Assembly: GCF_001571305.1 (NCBI RefSeq) | Contig: NZ_BCTN01000007.1 | Coordinates: 1 to 64,000 of the forward strand | Reading direction: 5' to 3' | Length of the DNA stretch: 64,000 nucleotides | Origin: Erwinia persicina NBRC 102418 | GTDB taxonomy: Bacteria; Pseudomonadota; Gammaproteobacteria; Enterobacterales; Enterobacteriaceae | Shown: positions 42,010 through 52,249 of the stretch, piece after piece | Layout of the letters: every line of letters begins with the position of its first letter | How positions within the stretch are numbered: position 1 is the first letter of the stretch | Translations under genes and position numbers: made by a program | Notes under the pieces: generated by a model | Database searches by the model: none | Seen by the model: only the letters and a program-made list of their open reading frames with translations | Told to the model about the DNA's origin: nothing

Positions 42010-44415
42010 TTAGCGTTTCGCCTGCCAGATACGCTGCTGATAGTCGCGAATGGCGCGATCAGAGCTGAACATGCCGACGCGGGCGGTGTTGAGGATGGTT
42101 TTACGCGTCCACGCCTCGCGATCGCGGAACAGCAGATCGACCTTGCGCTGTGCGGCGCAGTAATCCGCAAAGTCTGCCAGCACCAGGTACGGGTCGCCGC
42201 CACCGAGCAGGCTGTCGAGCATCAGGCTGAAGGCCGTTTTATCCCCGTTGCTGAAGAAGCCGTTTTCCAGCTCTGTCAGAATGCTGTCCAGATGCTTATC
42301 TTTTTTGCGCAGGGCCCGCGGATCGTAGCCTTTCGCCTGCAGCGCTTTGACCTGATCGACGGTGTTGCCGAAGATAAAGATATTGTCTTCGCCTACCTGC
42401 TCGGCGATTTCGACGTTGGCCCCGTCGAGCGTGCCGACGGTCATCGCGCCGTTGAGCGCCAGCTTCATGTTGCCGGTGCCGGAGGCTTCTTTACCGGCCG
42501 TGGAGATCTGCTCGGAGACGTCCGCCGCCGGGATCATCAGCTCGGCCACCGACACGCGGTAATCCGGGATAAACACCACTTTCAGGCGGTCACGCACCAG
42601 CGGGTCGTTATTGACCTTTTCCGCTACCTGGTTGATGGCATAAATGATGTTTTTCGCCAGGTAATAGCCCGGTGCCGCTTTGGCACCGAACAGGAACACG
42701 CGCGGCACGATGTCCATTTCCGGGTTATCACGCAGCTGGCGGTAGAGCGACAGAATATGCAGCAGGTTGAGATGCTGACGTTTGTATTCGTGCAGGCGTT
42801 TGATCTGCACGTCGAAGATCGCCTCCGGGTTCAGCGTCAGCCCGGTGACCTGCTTCACGTACGCCGCCAGCCGGATTTTATTGTCACGCTTAATCTGCTG
42901 ATAGCGCTGGCAGAACGCCGTATCATCCAGCGATGCTTCCAGCCCCTGCAGCGCATCGAGATCCGTCACCCATTCGGTTTTCAGCGTGTCATCGATCAGC
43001 GCTGAGAGCGCCGGGTTGCACTGCTTTAACCAGCGGCGCGGGGTGATACCGTTGGTGACGTTGTGGAATTTGGTCGGCCACAGCTGGTGATATTCCGGGA
43101 ACAGATCCTTCACCACCAGCCCGGAGTGCAGTGCCGCGACGCCGTTCACCGCAAAGCCGCTGACCACGCACAGATTGGCCATGCGCACCTGGCGGTTCTG
43201 ATGCACCGAGAGCTTTTCCCACACCGCTTTGTCGCCCGGCCACTGTTTTTCGACGACCTTACGGAAACGGGCGTTAATGGCTTTGATCAGCGAGAAGTGG
43301 CGCGGCAGCAGGCTGCGTACCAGCTTCTCATCCCAGCACTCCAGCGCTTCCGGCATCAGCGTGTGGTTGGTGTAGGCAAAAGTTCTCTGCACGATACCCC
43401 AGGCCGCGTCCCATTCCAGCTGATGCTCGTCAAGCAGGATGCGCAGCAGCTCCGGGATGGCGATGGTCGGATGGGTGTCGTTCAGCTGGATCACCTCATA
43501 GTCGGGCAGATCCTGAATTTTGCGGCCGAGGAAGTGATGGCGGCGCAGAATGTCCGCCACCGAGCACGCGCACTGGAAATACTGCTGCATCAGGCGCAGG
43601 CGCTTGCCGGCACCGTGGTTGTCGTTCGGGTAGAGCACTTTGGTCAGCTTCGCGGCGTCGATGCCCTTCTGCTCTGCCCTGAGGAACGCGCCGTCGTTAA
43701 ACAGCGCCAGGTCGAACGGATGCACGTCGGTGGCCTGCCACAGGCGCAGCGGCTGGGTGACGCCATTCTGGTAGCCGACGACCGGCAGGTCCCAGGCTTC
43801 GCCGCGCAGCGTGAACGCCGGCTGCCACTGCTCTGCGCCCTGCGCATCCTTCACCAGCTTACCGCCAAAGGCGACGTCCACCGACAGCGCACTGTTGTGA
43901 CTGAACCACGGATAGCTTTCGCGCTGCCAGTTGTCCGGGGCCTCCTGCTGCTGCCCAGCCTGAAAGGACTGGCGGAACAGGCCGTACTGGTAGTTTAAAC
44001 CGTAACCGGTGGCGGGCTGCCCGACGGTGGCCATCGAATCGAGGAAACAGGCCGCCAGACGGCCCAGGCCGCCGTTGCCCAGCGCCGGGTCGGTCTCCTG
44101 CTCCAGCACGTCGGCCAGCTCAACGCCCTGCTCCTGCAGCGCCTGGCTGACCGTGTCATACCAGCCGAGGTTGATCAGATTATTGGCGGTCAGGCGGCCA
44201 ATCAGAAACTCCATCGAAATATAGTTCACATGACGCTGCGGGTGCGGCGTCGCTGCGGGTGCGGGCTGCGCGTTCAGCTGCTCTGACAGCGCTGCGCTGG
44301 TTGCCTGCCACCACTGGTGCGGCGTCATGTCCTGTGCCTGCTGTAAGCCGAACCCCTGCCACTGGCGTTTTAGCGCGGCGATAAACTGCTTTTTATCTAA
44401 AGTCACCTGCATCAC
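42010..44415 (-). CDS. malP: Maltodextrin phosphorylase
   Basis: PLP-dependent GT35 phosphorylase that releases glucose 1-phosphate from linear maltodextrins. 801 residues (797 in E. coli). Signature segments are [23 protein letters not shown]-like residues near 94-114, [16 protein letters not shown] and the PLP-lysine motif [15 protein letters not shown] (about 643-657, K in GNMK). It lacks the N-terminal regulatory extension of glycogen phosphorylases, as expected for MalP. First gene of malPQ, divergent from malT. Confidence 0.97.
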   Translation of the reverse strand: MMQVTLDKKQFIAALKRQWQGFGLQQAQDMTPHQWWQATSAALSEQLNAQPAPAATPHPQRHVNYISMEFLIGRLTANNLINLGWYDTVSQALQEQGVELADVLEQETDPALGNGGLGRLAACFLDSMATVGQPATGYGLNYQYGLFRQSFQAGQQQEAPDNWQRESYPWFSHNSALSVDVAFGGKLVKDAQGAEQWQPAFTLRGEAWDLPVVGYQNGVTQPLRLWQATDVHPFDLALFNDGAFLRAEQKGIDAAKLTKVLYPNDNHGAGKRLRLMQQYFQCACSVADILRRHHFLGRKIQDLPDYEVIQLNDTHPTIAIPELLRILLDEHQLEWDAAWGIVQRTFAYTNHTLMPEALECWDEKLVRSLLPRHFSLIKAINARFRKVVEKQWPGDKAVWEKLSVHQNRQVRMANLCVVSGFAVNGVAALHSGLVVKDLFPEYHQLWPTKFHNVTNGITPRRWLKQCNPALSALIDDTLKTEWVTDLDALQGLEASLDDTAFCQRYQQIKRDNKIRLAAYVKQVTGLTLNPEAIFDVQIKRLHEYKRQHLNLLHILSLYRQLRDNPEMDIVPRVFLFGAKAAPGYYLAKNIIYAINQVAEKVNNDPLVRDRLKVVFIPDYRVSVAELMIPAADVSEQISTAGKEASGTGNMKLALNGAMTVGTLDGANVEIAEQVGEDNIFIFGNTVDQVKALQAKGYDPRALRKKDKHLDSILTELENGFFSNGDKTAFSLMLDSLLGGGDPYLVLADFADYCAAQRKVDLLFRDREAWTRKTILNTARVGMFSSDRAIRDYQQRIWQAKR

Positions 44416-44735
44416 ATGCCTCTTTATTCGGGAATCTGTAGGAAAAGTGGAGTGTTATTAAGCGCTATGCTGCAACCTTCAGCGCGGGGCGGCATCCTCC
44501 CGCCAGCGATTAGGCAGGGAGGAGAAACGGGGCGTAGCCGGAGGAGACGGGCGGTCAGGGGGAAGGGGTCAAAAATTTGTCTTTAGAAATGTGATGCAGA
44601 GCAAGTTAACGGCATGTAAATACGTAACATTGTTGCATTCGATGTTTCAAAGGAGGACTTTAGAAAAAGTGATTAATTACGCGCTGCGAAATAAAGATTA
44701 CGTCCCCCTGACTACCGTCAAAAGAATCGATAAAA
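44416..44735. promoter_or_regulatory. Divergent malP / malT control region with CRP site
   Basis: The 320-nt gap contains TGTGATGCAGAGCAAG at 44590-44605, positioned as the CRP site that activates malT in E. coli and similar to it in both halves. Closer to malP lie GGAGGA-type decamers (CATCCTCCCGCC near 44490, GGGAGGAG near 44518, CGGAGGAGACGG near 44539) that could be MalT boxes for malPQ. malT would therefore be catabolite-controlled and malPQ MalT-dependent. Confidence 0.65.
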
Positions 44736-47462
44736 ATGCTGATCCCATCAAAACTGAGCCGCCCGGTGCGGCAGCAAAATACCGTGGTTCGCGACCGACT
44801 GCTGACAAAGCTTTCGGCGGCCCCTCACTATCGTCTGACGCTGGTTGCCAGCCCGGCGGGCTACGGTAAGACGACGCTGGTGGCCCACTGGGCGGCGGGT
44901 AAGAGCGATCTGGGCTGGTATTCTCTTGATGAAAGCGACAACCTGCCGGAGCGTTTTGCCAGCTATCTGATCGCCGCGATTCAGCAGGCCTGCGGCGGCC
45001 ACTGCGGCAAAAGCGAGGCCCTCAGCCAGAAGCATCAGTACGCCAGCCTGCCCGCGCTGTTTGCACAGCTGTTTGTCGAGCTGTCCGACTGGCACCGTCC
45101 GCTGCTGCTGGTGATTGATGATTATCATCTGATTTCTAACGAAGCGATCCACGATGGGATGCGCTTCTTCCTGCGGCATCAGCCGGAGAACCTCTCGCTG
45201 GTGGTGCTGTCCCGCACCCTGCCGCCGCTCGGCATCGCCAACCTGCGCGTGCGCGAGCAGCTGCTGGAGCTGAACGCCGCGCATCTGGCGTTTACCCACC
45301 CGGAGACACAGCAGTTTTTCGACAACCGTCTGAAGGATCCGATTGACCAGGCCGACAGCAGCCGCCTGTGCGACGACGTGGCCGGCTGGGCCACCGCCCT
45401 GCAGCTGATCGCCCTGTCCGCCCGCCAGTCCAGCACGCCGTCGCGCCAGTACACCCAGCAGTCTGCACGTAAGCTGGCGGGTCTGAACGCCAGCCATCTG
45501 TCCGACTATCTGGTGGATGAGGTTCTGGATCGCGTGGATGCCCCGACGCGGGATTTTCTGCTGCGCTGCTCGCTGCTGCGCTCGATGAATGATGCGCTGA
45601 TTGTGCGCCTGACCGGCGACGGCAACGGCCAGCAGCGGCTGGAGGAGCTGGAGCGCCAGGGCCTGTTTATCCACCGCATGGATGACACCGGAGAGTGGTT
45701 TAACTTCCATCCGCTGTTTGCCAGCTTCCTGCGCCAGCGCTGTCAGTGGGAGCTGGCGGCGGAGCTGCCCGCCATCCACCGCGCCGCCGCCGAAGGCTGG
45801 CTGGCGCAGGGGTTCCCGGCGGAGGCGATCCACCACGCCCTGGGGGCGGATGATATTGATATGCTGCGCGATATTATGCTGCAGCACGCCTGGTCGCTGT
45901 TCAACCAGAGCGAGCTGGCCCTGCTGGAAGAGTGCCTGGCCGCCCTGCCCTACGACCGCCTGATCCAGAGCCCCAGGCTGGTGCTGCTGCAGGCGTGGCT
46001 GGCCCAGAGCCAGCACCGCTATGCCGAGGTGGACACGCTGCTGGCGCAGGCAGAAAGCGAGATGCAGAAGCGGGATATCGTGATGGATCAGGATCTGAAC
46101 GCCGAGTTTAACGCGCTGCGCGCGCAGGTCGCCATTAACGACGGCCGCCAGGACGAGGCCGAACAGCTGGCCGCCGAGGCGCTGCGTTTTCTGCCCTACG
46201 AGAGTTTTTACAGCCGCATTGTGGCCACCTCCGTTACCGGAGAGATCCAGCACTGCAAGGGTGACCTGGCCCGCGCCCTGCCGCTGATGCAGCAGACGGA
46301 GCAGATTGCCCGCCGCCACGAAGCCTATCACTACGCGCTGTGGGCGCTGCTGCAGCAGAGCGAGATCCTGATTGCCCAGGGCTTTTTGCAGGCCGCGTTT
46401 GAGATGCAGGAGCGCGCGTTTGAGCTGGTGCGTGAGCAGCATCTGGAACAGCTGCCGATGCACGAGTTTTTGCTGCGCCTGCGCTCGCAGCTGCTGTGGT
46501 CATGGTCACGGCTGGACGATGCCGAAGACGCCGCACGCCAGGGGCTGGAGATCCTCACCAACTTTCAACCGCAGCAGCAGCTGCAGTGCCTGGCAATGCT
46601 GGCCAAGTGTTCGCTGGCACGCGGCCAGCTGGACAATGCTCACCACCATTTACAGCGCTGCGAGGCGCTGCTGAAAACCGGGCAGTATCATATCGACTGG
46701 CTGACCAACACCGATAAGCCGCGCGTCACCTACTGGCAGATGACCGGCGATAAAGCGGCGGCGCGCCAGTGGTTACAGCAGGCGCGTAAGCCGGATATGG
46801 CCGACAACCACTTCCAGCAGGGCCAGTGGCGCAATATTGCCCGCGTGCAGATCCTGCTGGAGAAGTTTGATGAAGCCGAAGTGGTGCTGGATGAGCTGAA
46901 TCAGAACGCGCGCCAGCTGCGCCTGACCAGCGACCTGAACCGCAACCTGCTGCTGAGTAATCTGCTGTACTGGCACACCGGCCGCAAAGCGGAAGCGCAG
47001 CGGGCGCTGATTGAAGCGCTGGGGCTGGCGAACCGCACCGGGTTTATCAGTCACTTTGTGATTGAAGGGGAGATGATGGCGCAGCAGCTGCGTCAGCTGA
47101 TCCAGCTTAACCTGCTGCCCGACCTGGAGCAGCGCCGGGCGCAGCAGATTTTGCGCGAGATTAACCAGCATCACCGCCATAAGTTTGCGCATTTCGACGA
47201 AGGTTTTGTCAATAAGCTGCTGACCCATCCGCAGGTGCCGGAGCTGATCCGCACCAGCCCGCTGACCCAGCGTGAATGGCAGGTGCTGGGGCTGATTTAC
47301 TCCGGCTACAGCAACGACCAGATCGCCGGGGAGCTGGACGTCGCCTCCACCACCATTAAAACCCATATCCGTAATCTGTATCAGAAGCTGGGCGTGGCGC
47401 ACCGTCAGGAAGCGGTGCAGCAGGCACAGCATCTGTTGCAGGTGATGGGGTACGGGGCGTAA
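44736..47462 (+). CDS. malT: ATP-dependent transcriptional activator of the maltose regulon
   Basis: STAND-class signal-transduction ATPase activated by maltotriose and ATP. 908 residues (901 in E. coli) starting [12 protein letters not shown]. Walker A is [10 protein letters not shown] (about 39-48) and Walker B is LLLVIDDYH (about 123-131). A winged-helix region and tetratricopeptide-like sensor repeats (about 430-800) follow. The C-terminal LuxR-type helix-turn-helix is [20 protein letters not shown] onward (about 837-900). It controls the mal genes on both sides. Confidence 0.98.
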   Translation: MLIPSKLSRPVRQQNTVVRDRLLTKLSAAPHYRLTLVASPAGYGKTTLVAHWAAGKSDLGWYSLDESDNLPERFASYLIAAIQQACGGHCGKSEALSQKHQYASLPALFAQLFVELSDWHRPLLLVIDDYHLISNEAIHDGMRFFLRHQPENLSLVVLSRTLPPLGIANLRVREQLLELNAAHLAFTHPETQQFFDNRLKDPIDQADSSRLCDDVAGWATALQLIALSARQSSTPSRQYTQQSARKLAGLNASHLSDYLVDEVLDRVDAPTRDFLLRCSLLRSMNDALIVRLTGDGNGQQRLEELERQGLFIHRMDDTGEWFNFHPLFASFLRQRCQWELAAELPAIHRAAAEGWLAQGFPAEAIHHALGADDIDMLRDIMLQHAWSLFNQSELALLEECLAALPYDRLIQSPRLVLLQAWLAQSQHRYAEVDTLLAQAESEMQKRDIVMDQDLNAEFNALRAQVAINDGRQDEAEQLAAEALRFLPYESFYSRIVATSVTGEIQHCKGDLARALPLMQQTEQIARRHEAYHYALWALLQQSEILIAQGFLQAAFEMQERAFELVREQHLEQLPMHEFLLRLRSQLLWSWSRLDDAEDAARQGLEILTNFQPQQQLQCLAMLAKCSLARGQLDNAHHHLQRCEALLKTGQYHIDWLTNTDKPRVTYWQMTGDKAAARQWLQQARKPDMADNHFQQGQWRNIARVQILLEKFDEAEVVLDELNQNARQLRLTSDLNRNLLLSNLLYWHTGRKAEAQRALIEALGLANRTGFISHFVIEGEMMAQQLRQLIQLNLLPDLEQRRAQQILREINQHHRHKFAHFDEGFVNKLLTHPQVPELIRTSPLTQREWQVLGLIYSGYSNDQIAGELDVASTTIKTHIRNLYQKLGVAHRQEAVQQAQHLLQVMGYGA

Positions 47463-47475
47463 GGGCCCCGGAAAT

Positions 47476-47779
47476 GCTTTTACTGGCTGCCTGTTCAGCG
47501 ACCGGTCTGAGGCCAGTTTGAGCACGCCGGATCGGCAAAAGACGCATCCCTGCGCGCCTCGGCACGCGACGTCCTGTCGCGTGACGTCCGGCTTACCTCA
47601 AACTGGCCCCCTCCCCGCAAGATAGTGCTCGCGGTGGGTTTTAAAAGCACCAGAACGTGACGATCTCTGCGGATTGACTGGAATCAGAATTCTGGGTTTT
47701 GGGATGGGTTCGGATTTTGACGTTGAGGCGGCATTCAGCAGCGCTGAGGAAGTACAGTGAACCAGGACGGCGGTGAGAG
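47476..47779 (+). repeat. Long direct repeat, copy B, with covarying palindrome
   Basis: Second copy of the element at 39255-39556. Here the outer stem reads GGCCAGTTTGAG (47511-47522) with CTCAAACTGGCC (47597-47608): the C-G pair of copy A is replaced by T-A, a compensatory change. The inner stem CACGCGAC / GTCGCGTG (47563-47570, 47576-47583) also differs in paired positions from copy A. The element starts 14 nt after malT and ends 18 nt before the stop codon of the neighbouring minus-strand gene. It fills most of the 47463-47797 gap. Confidence 0.8.
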
Positions 47780-47797
47780 CCGGTTACTCGTGTCCCG

Positions 47798-48316
47798 TTA
47801 GCGTAACGCATCGCGGATTGTGCTGGCAGATTTCACTTCCTCAGCCAGCGCCTCCATCGTCCACAAACAGTCCGCACCCTGCGGCCCGGCATCCAGCAGC
47901 GCCAGCCGGGTCTGCTCATAGACAGAATGATTCTCGACGGCATCACCGGCCTTATTCAGCGGTGGAAGGCAGCTAGTCCCCGTGCCCTGCTGAAAAGGAT
48001 AGGCGTGCTGGTGTTGATCCAGAATAGCCAGTACAGCCAGCGTTTCTTTCGCATTCGGTAACAGTGCGTTGTAAAGCGCTTTCCCCAGTTGAATCGCGTG
48101 TTGCCTGTCCATTACCGGAGCGAGTTCGGGTGCCAGCGCGATCCATTCACCTTTACCCGCAGAGATATTGTTGAGTATTTCACGCCAGTCGCCGTCGGGA
48201 GTATTCCGGGCGAACGCGTGGTTGCCATCTTTTTGAATACCGTGCTGTATCTCTGCGGGGGTTATTGCGGCCCAAGTGAAGGCCGGGAGAAAGAGGAGAT
48301 ATAGCAAGGCTTTCAC
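47798..48316 (-). CDS. Tldi1-like periplasmic immunity protein, second paralogue
   Basis: 172 residues with a Sec signal peptide (MKALLYLLFLPAFTWA). It shares a pattern with the protein at 48845-49369: a W-x-x-I segment, GEWIALAPELAPVMD (against AEWLQIVPLIARYTD), an AL..AL.PNA stretch and C.PL.N. Both have one Cys before the PL motif and another near the C-terminus (CLW, CLR) that could pair in the periplasm. No second effector gene accompanies it here. I infer an immunity protein whose cognate effector is the neighbouring transpeptidase or one lost or encoded elsewhere. Confidence 0.6.
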   Translation of the reverse strand: MKALLYLLFLPAFTWAAITPAEIQHGIQKDGNHAFARNTPDGDWREILNNISAGKGEWIALAPELAPVMDRQHAIQLGKALYNALLPNAKETLAVLAILDQHQHAYPFQQGTGTSCLPPLNKAGDAVENHSVYEQTRLALLDAGPQGADCLWTMEALAEEVKSASTIRDALR

Positions 48317-48352
48317 GGGAGTATCCCGGGTAAGTTATCATTAGCTGTACCG

Positions 48353-48844
48353 TCACGCTGTCTTTCTTTGATTCCAGCTATCAGAATGGATGATATTACC
48401 ATCAACATATTTCCAGCTGATTTTTTCATATATAAACTCCACAATTTCCATGTGATTGAAATTCTCCTTAGCAGTGTCTTTAATATCATGCATGAGTGGT
48501 AAAATACACTTCACACGCACATTTTCCAGCAGAGTGTTGAAGTACTCAATCTCATAACCGGCATCATTAATCTTAAAAAATTTAAGCTCCACTTGCTTTA
48601 GCCTGCGCCCGCTAGTGACGGCTTTATAAAGATAGGAAGAAGATGAATCAATCTCCTTCTCGACAAGATAGGCCAAATGTTTTCTGGTGTTGACTATTTC
48701 ACCCGTAAGATCATCAGTGGGAAGATAGACTTCATGATGGAGCCCCAGAACTTCAACACTGTTTCCCCTGCCGTGAATATCAACACTGCCTTTAATCAAG
48801 TTGCCTGCATCGTCGTGTATGTACATATAAACGGGAATTGCCAT
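48353..48844 (-). CDS. hcp: Type VI secretion system tube protein Hcp
   Basis: 163 residues, the normal Hcp length. Family landmarks are the N-terminal MAIPVYMYIHDDAGNLIKGS, SVEVLGLHHEVYLPTDDLTG, the KEIDSSSSYLYKAV block, FKINDAGYEIEYFNTLLENV, and the C-terminal EKISWKYVDGNIIHSDSWNQ. Hcp hexamers stack into the inner tube and carry small effectors in the lumen. It starts directly after the stop codon of the upstream immunity-like gene (TAG then ATG), so it is translationally coupled. No sheath, baseplate, VgrG or ClpV gene occurs in the window. Confidence 0.93.
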   Translation of the reverse strand: MAIPVYMYIHDDAGNLIKGSVDIHGRGNSVEVLGLHHEVYLPTDDLTGEIVNTRKHLAYLVEKEIDSSSSYLYKAVTSGRRLKQVELKFFKINDAGYEIEYFNTLLENVRVKCILPLMHDIKDTAKENFNHMEIVEFIYEKISWKYVDGNIIHSDSWNQRKTA

Positions 48845-49369
48845 CTAATCCACCCTGCGAAATGGGCCAGCCTTACCGACCGTTTTGATAAGTTGCCGCA
48901 GGCATTCTTTAGCCTGCGGAGTATCATTCTTGTAAAGAGCCTGGATGGCTTTCACGACATATTCGTTTTGTTCTAGAACCGTTTCGTTATAAAGCGGCAT
49001 CGAACACACATTACCGATACTGACAGGGGGTAGTTGCTCATCAAGAACATTCATCACGCCCGCCACATTTTTAGGAAGGGCCTGTGCCAGCGCCGTAGCG
49101 AGATCTTCAGCGAATCCTGCATCGGTGTAGCGGGCAATCAGCGGAACAATCTGTAGCCATTCAGCCTCCCCAGTGGAAAGACCTTTTACGATTGCCTCCC
49201 ACTGACTGGTTGATGTTGCCATTGCATTTTCTTTCGCTAAATCATGAATGTATTTTTTCGCACCACTGTCATGAATATTCTCAAGCACAATTTTCGGCGT
49301 CATCACATTTATATCGGCTATAGAACTGTATGACAGCATGATCATAGCGAATAAATATATCCTTTTCAT
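48845..49369 (-). CDS. Tldi1-like periplasmic immunity protein
   Basis: 174 residues with a cleavable Sec signal (MKRIYLFAMIMLSYSSIADI). Its ATG overlaps the stop of the upstream effector gene (ATGA), the arrangement of an effector-immunity pair. The mature protein is helical, with paired cysteines (NVCSMPLYN and KECLRQL). In Salmonella the partner of Tlde1 is a periplasmic protein, Tldi1, that neutralises the effector where it acts. Immunity function here is inferred from context, export signal and size, not from a diagnostic motif. Confidence 0.68.
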   Translation of the reverse strand: MKRIYLFAMIMLSYSSIADINVMTPKIVLENIHDSGAKKYIHDLAKENAMATSTSQWEAIVKGLSTGEAEWLQIVPLIARYTDAGFAEDLATALAQALPKNVAGVMNVLDEQLPPVSIGNVCSMPLYNETVLEQNEYVVKAIQALYKNDTPQAKECLRQLIKTVGKAGPFRRVD

Positions 49370-49725
49370 CTGACCACCAGAATATCGTCACCGGAATTGA
49401 AAATATTTGCTCTAACATTAGCGCCATTGATAATTATACACCCTTCAGAACTACTACCGAGAGTTTTAGGGTTATCACCATGTATTCTGAAAGCATTACG
49501 ACCAAATGTATTTGTTCCCGCAATAGGTACCAGTTCTATCGTCCAGTTACCTTTACTTCTGGTATGACGAGTAATCCGCCAGTAGCCACGCGGGATCGGC
49601 CCGACAAAGCCGACATTCTCTTTAGAAGGGTTATTTTTTCCTTCAGGGCTACCACTATACCCATTTGCGTAATGTGCTCCATTGTGAGTCATTTCACCGG
49701 TTCTCTGATTGTACTCCCACGTCAT
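49366..49725 (-). CDS. Tlde1-like T6SS effector (L,D-transpeptidase / exchange fold, DUF2778)
   Basis: 119 residues starting MTWEYNQRTGEMTHNG, with a perfect AAGGAGGT ribosome site; the longer open frame adds a hydrophobic stretch without one. The family pattern is clear: an N-terminal YNQ.TG.M...G, the central GPIPRGYWRI, and the catalytic FRIHGDNP followed by SSSEGCIII, giving the His...Ser-x-Gly-Cys of Tlde1. Tlde1 effectors cut or exchange D-amino acids on peptidoglycan stem peptides in the target periplasm. The gene heads an operon with an immunity-like gene and hcp. Confidence 0.82.
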   Translation of the reverse strand: MTWEYNQRTGEMTHNGAHYANGYSGSPEGKNNPSKENVGFVGPIPRGYWRITRHTRSKGNWTIELVPIAGTNTFGRNAFRIHGDNPKTLGSSSEGCIIINGANVRANIFNSGDDILVVR

Positions 49726-50201
49726 AACACCTCCTTTTGTTATTACAATTAACACTAAAAAAGTAAAGACGAAACCCCAATATAAATCACATGCAGATGA
49801 TATCATTTCATGCCAATCAAGGAATCATTATCGTCAGAAAAAATAACATTTAAACATATTACGATGTCAAATCAAGAATGTATTATTAAGCGTTCAATTA
49901 ATACATTTTACACTTAAACACCATTGATTTTAATCCATCCCACACGTAAAAAACAGCTTAAGCATTAGTTTTAGGGGAATTAAAAAAAACTAACAAGCAG
50001 AAAAATTATTTAAAAAACCTGTCAGGAGATTACATCCTTTTCATAATTTTCTGAGCCATGCTGCATTTTTTAACTTTGGTTATTTTTCCAAAGTGATTAC
50101 TTTTTACTGCTGGTTATAATAACAGGGTTATTAATCGCGGCATGAAGGTGCTAGGAACACCGTCATACCGCTAACCGCAACAACTATACGGAGTAGTTAT
50201 T
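49726..50201. other. AT-rich divergent region between the T6SS operon and symE
   Basis: No gene is seen in these 476 nt. The sequence is markedly AT-rich, consistent with acquired DNA silenced by H-NS-type proteins. It must hold the promoter of the minus-strand effector operon and, near its right end, the symE control region (LexA-like box and candidate antisense RNA). Confidence 0.5.
50110..50125 (+). promoter_or_regulatory. LexA-like box upstream of symE
   Basis: CTGGTTATAATAACAG fits the CTG-N10-CAG framework of SOS boxes with an AT-rich centre, 77 nt before the symE start. E. coli symE is SOS-induced through LexA, so the position is meaningful, although the fourth base (G instead of T) is non-consensus. 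Confidence 0.55.
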
Positions 50202-50230
50202 ATGGCTGAGCAGGATTGTAATACAGACGT
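50135..50230 (-). ncRNA. symR: Candidate SymR-type antisense RNA over the symE leader
   Basis: In E. coli a ~77-nt RNA is transcribed opposite the symE leader and start codon and blocks toxin synthesis. The equivalent interval here has a small hairpin (GGTG-CTAGGAA-CACC near 50147-50161) and the symE ribosome site GGAGTAGTT. No clear minus-strand promoter was identified, so the call rests on homology of locus only and the ends are approximate. Confidence 0.35.
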
Positions 50231-50543
50231 TGTTAAATCAGAAGTCACCGCGCCCACGCGGCGCCATTTAACCGTGGCTTATGCGAGCACCTATCCAGAT
50301 TACCAGCGCATCCCGGCGCTGAACATTAAAGGGAAGTGGCTGGAAGCGGCGGGATTTGCCACCGGCACCAGAGTCGATATTCGCGTGATGAACGGCTGCC
50401 TGGTCATCACCGCCCGCGATCCCGAACCGCAGGAGTCCGCGTTGATGACGTCACTGAGGAAGGTCTGCACGCTGTCAGTACGTAAGCAGCGCCAGGTGGA
50501 GGAGTTTATCGGGGTGATTGCGACGAAACGGGTGAGAAGGTAA
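50202..50543 (+). CDS. symE: SymE family type I toxin (SOS-induced)
   Basis: 113 residues, exactly the E. coli SymE length. Matching segments are [49 protein letters not shown] (split across about 23-71, AbrB-like swapped-hairpin region) and [24 protein letters not shown]. SymE is an SOS-induced protein derived from an AbrB-fold antitoxin; in excess it inhibits growth and condenses the nucleoid. As in E. coli, the gene lies beside a restriction-modification locus. Its stop is followed by a GC-rich hairpin. Confidence 0.92.
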   Translation: MAEQDCNTDVVKSEVTAPTRRHLTVAYASTYPDYQRIPALNIKGKWLEAAGFATGTRVDIRVMNGCLVITARDPEPQESALMTSLRKVCTLSVRKQRQVEEFIGVIATKRVRR

Positions 50544-50559
50544 GGGATTAAGGAGCAAG

Positions 50560-50581
50560 TCCCGCCTGGGAACGGGCGGGA
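50560..50581 (+). terminator. Hairpin after symE
   Basis: TCCCGCC and GGCGGGA form a seven-pair stem with an 8-nt loop, 17 nt past the symE stop. Downstream bases are AT-rich (ATAATGAATTTATT) without a pure T run. Confidence 0.6.
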
Positions 50582-50839
50582 TAATGAATTTATTAGACTC
50601 TATTAGTTAGTTTTTTACTCTCTCAGCTTAAAATTCTCTTCATCTGTCATTTTCTTATTTGATAAAACAGGAGGTACGTATTACCAAAATTAACCCAAAC
50701 AGCTAATACTCATCTAAAATGGTAGGTATCATGAAATAAAACATCTAATTATCAATAATAAAATCAAATCTTGTCATTGACTAAATTTCTTTTTGGGTAT
50801 ATATTTTTGTTTCCATTTGGAAACAAAAGAGCATGGGAA

Positions 50840-52213
50840 ATGAACGATATCATTACTGTAACTGAAGCATCGCATCTGCTTAAACTAACTCCTCAGCGAG
50901 TGAGAATAATGTGTAAACAGGGCAGTATTGATGCATATCAATCAGGAAAAACTTGGTTAATCAAAAGTTCAAGTGTTAAAAAAATGATGCTTATAAATAA
51001 CAAAAACGATGTTAAAAATAGTAATACTATAATTTCAAAAAGTAAAAAACCTAAAGCACTGAGCTTTTTTAGTGGAGCTATGGGTCTTGATCTTGGTGTT
51101 GAAAAAGCTGGTTTTGAAACTTTACTTGCTTGTGAAATAGATAAAGCAGCAAGGCAAACAATCTTACATAATAAACCAGACATGGCCCTCATAGGTGACA
51201 TTCGAGATTATAGCTCTGATGATATTTTAAAGTTAGCGGGAGTTAATTCCGGCTCAGAAATAGATTTAATAATGGGTGGGCCGCCATGCCAAGCTTTCTC
51301 TACTGCCGGGAAACGGTTAGGACTTGAAGACGAACGTGGTAACGTTTTTATAAAATTTCTAGATATATCTCTGGAAATTAGGCCTAAATATATTGTAATT
51401 GAGAATGTCAGAGGCCTACTATCAGCGCCAATGAAACACAGGCCTCATAATGAACGTGGTCAAGACCTTCCCCCTTTAGAATCTGATGAACAACCAGGGG
51501 GAGTGTTAAACTATATCATAAGAATTATAAAAAGTGCTGGCTACTCCGTATCTTTTAATTTATATAACTCTGCTAACTTTGGTGTTCCGCAGATTAGAGA
51601 AAGGGTAATTATAATATGCTCAAGGGATGGTGAAAGAGTTCCTTTTTTACAACCTACACATAGTGAAAACGGAGAATTTAATCTTCCAAAGTGGATAACA
51701 TTACGTGAGACAATTAAAGACTTAAATGGCGTCACTCATGAGCATGTACTTTTCCCTGAGAAAAGACTGAAATATTTTAAACTTCTTAAACAAGGCCAAC
51801 ACTGGAAAAATTTACCAGAAGACTTACAACGAGAAGCTCTAGGTAAATCCTTTTTCCTTGGTGGTGGTAAAACAGGTTTTTTAAGGCGTGTCGCGTGGGA
51901 TCGCCCCTCACCAACATTAGTTACACATCCAGCAATGCCAGCAACGGATCTTGCGCATCCTGAAGAATTGCGCCCATTATCAGTCCAAGAGTATAAAATA
52001 ATTCAACAATTCCCGACAGAATGGTTAATAAAAGGAAAATTACTTGACCAATATAGACAGCTGGGAAATGCTGTTCCAATCGGTCTCGGCTTGGCTGTAG
52101 GAAAAAACATCCTAAATCATATGAATGGTAAAAAAATAGAAACATTCCCTAACTTTAGGTACTCAAGGTACAAGAAGACATCTGATATTGAAATTTTTGG
52201 AGAATTAATTTAA
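50840..52213 (+). CDS. DNA cytosine-5 methyltransferase with N-terminal helix-turn-helix (type II modification)
   Basis: I start at the ATG giving [20 protein letters not shown] (457 residues); the longer frame has no family match. Residues about 3-50 form an excisionase/MerR-like HTH ([33 protein letters not shown]). The methyltransferase core has motif [14 protein letters not shown], motif [14 protein letters not shown] with the catalytic Cys, motif [11 protein letters not shown], motif [13 protein letters not shown] and motif [13 protein letters not shown]. The HTH may allow autorepression, as in M.SsoII-type enzymes. It is convergent with the endonuclease gene. Confidence 0.92.
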   Translation: MNDIITVTEASHLLKLTPQRVRIMCKQGSIDAYQSGKTWLIKSSSVKKMMLINNKNDVKNSNTIISKSKKPKALSFFSGAMGLDLGVEKAGFETLLACEIDKAARQTILHNKPDMALIGDIRDYSSDDILKLAGVNSGSEIDLIMGGPPCQAFSTAGKRLGLEDERGNVFIKFLDISLEIRPKYIVIENVRGLLSAPMKHRPHNERGQDLPPLESDEQPGGVLNYIIRIIKSAGYSVSFNLYNSANFGVPQIRERVIIICSRDGERVPFLQPTHSENGEFNLPKWITLRETIKDLNGVTHEHVLFPEKRLKYFKLLKQGQHWKNLPEDLQREALGKSFFLGGGKTGFLRRVAWDRPSPTLVTHPAMPATDLAHPEELRPLSVQEYKIIQQFPTEWLIKGKLLDQYRQLGNAVPIGLGLAVGKNILNHMNGKKIETFPNFRYSRYKKTSDIEIFGELI

Positions 52214-52219
52214 TTAAAA

Positions 52220-52246
52220 GGAAGGGATGGATACCCTTCCCTTTTT
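52220..52246. terminator. Bidirectional terminator between methyltransferase and endonuclease genes
   Basis: AAAAGGAAGGG-ATGGATA-CCCTTCCCTTTTTT has a perfect GGAAGGG / CCCTTCC stem flanked by A and T runs, so it can act in both directions. It lies within a few bases of both stop codons. Confidence 0.9.
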
Positions 52247-52249
52247 TAT

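Noticed and set aside
44748-46463. A 571-codon open frame antisense to malT
   Set aside because: It is an exact shadow of malT in a GC-rich gene; Leu/Gln/Arg-rich composition, no ribosome site and no family resemblance.
47798-50201. Considered as part of an Rhs or contact-dependent inhibition locus
   Set aside because: No YD repeats, CdiA/CdiB or filamentous haemagglutinin sequence; the Hcp and Tlde1-type motifs explain the genes better.
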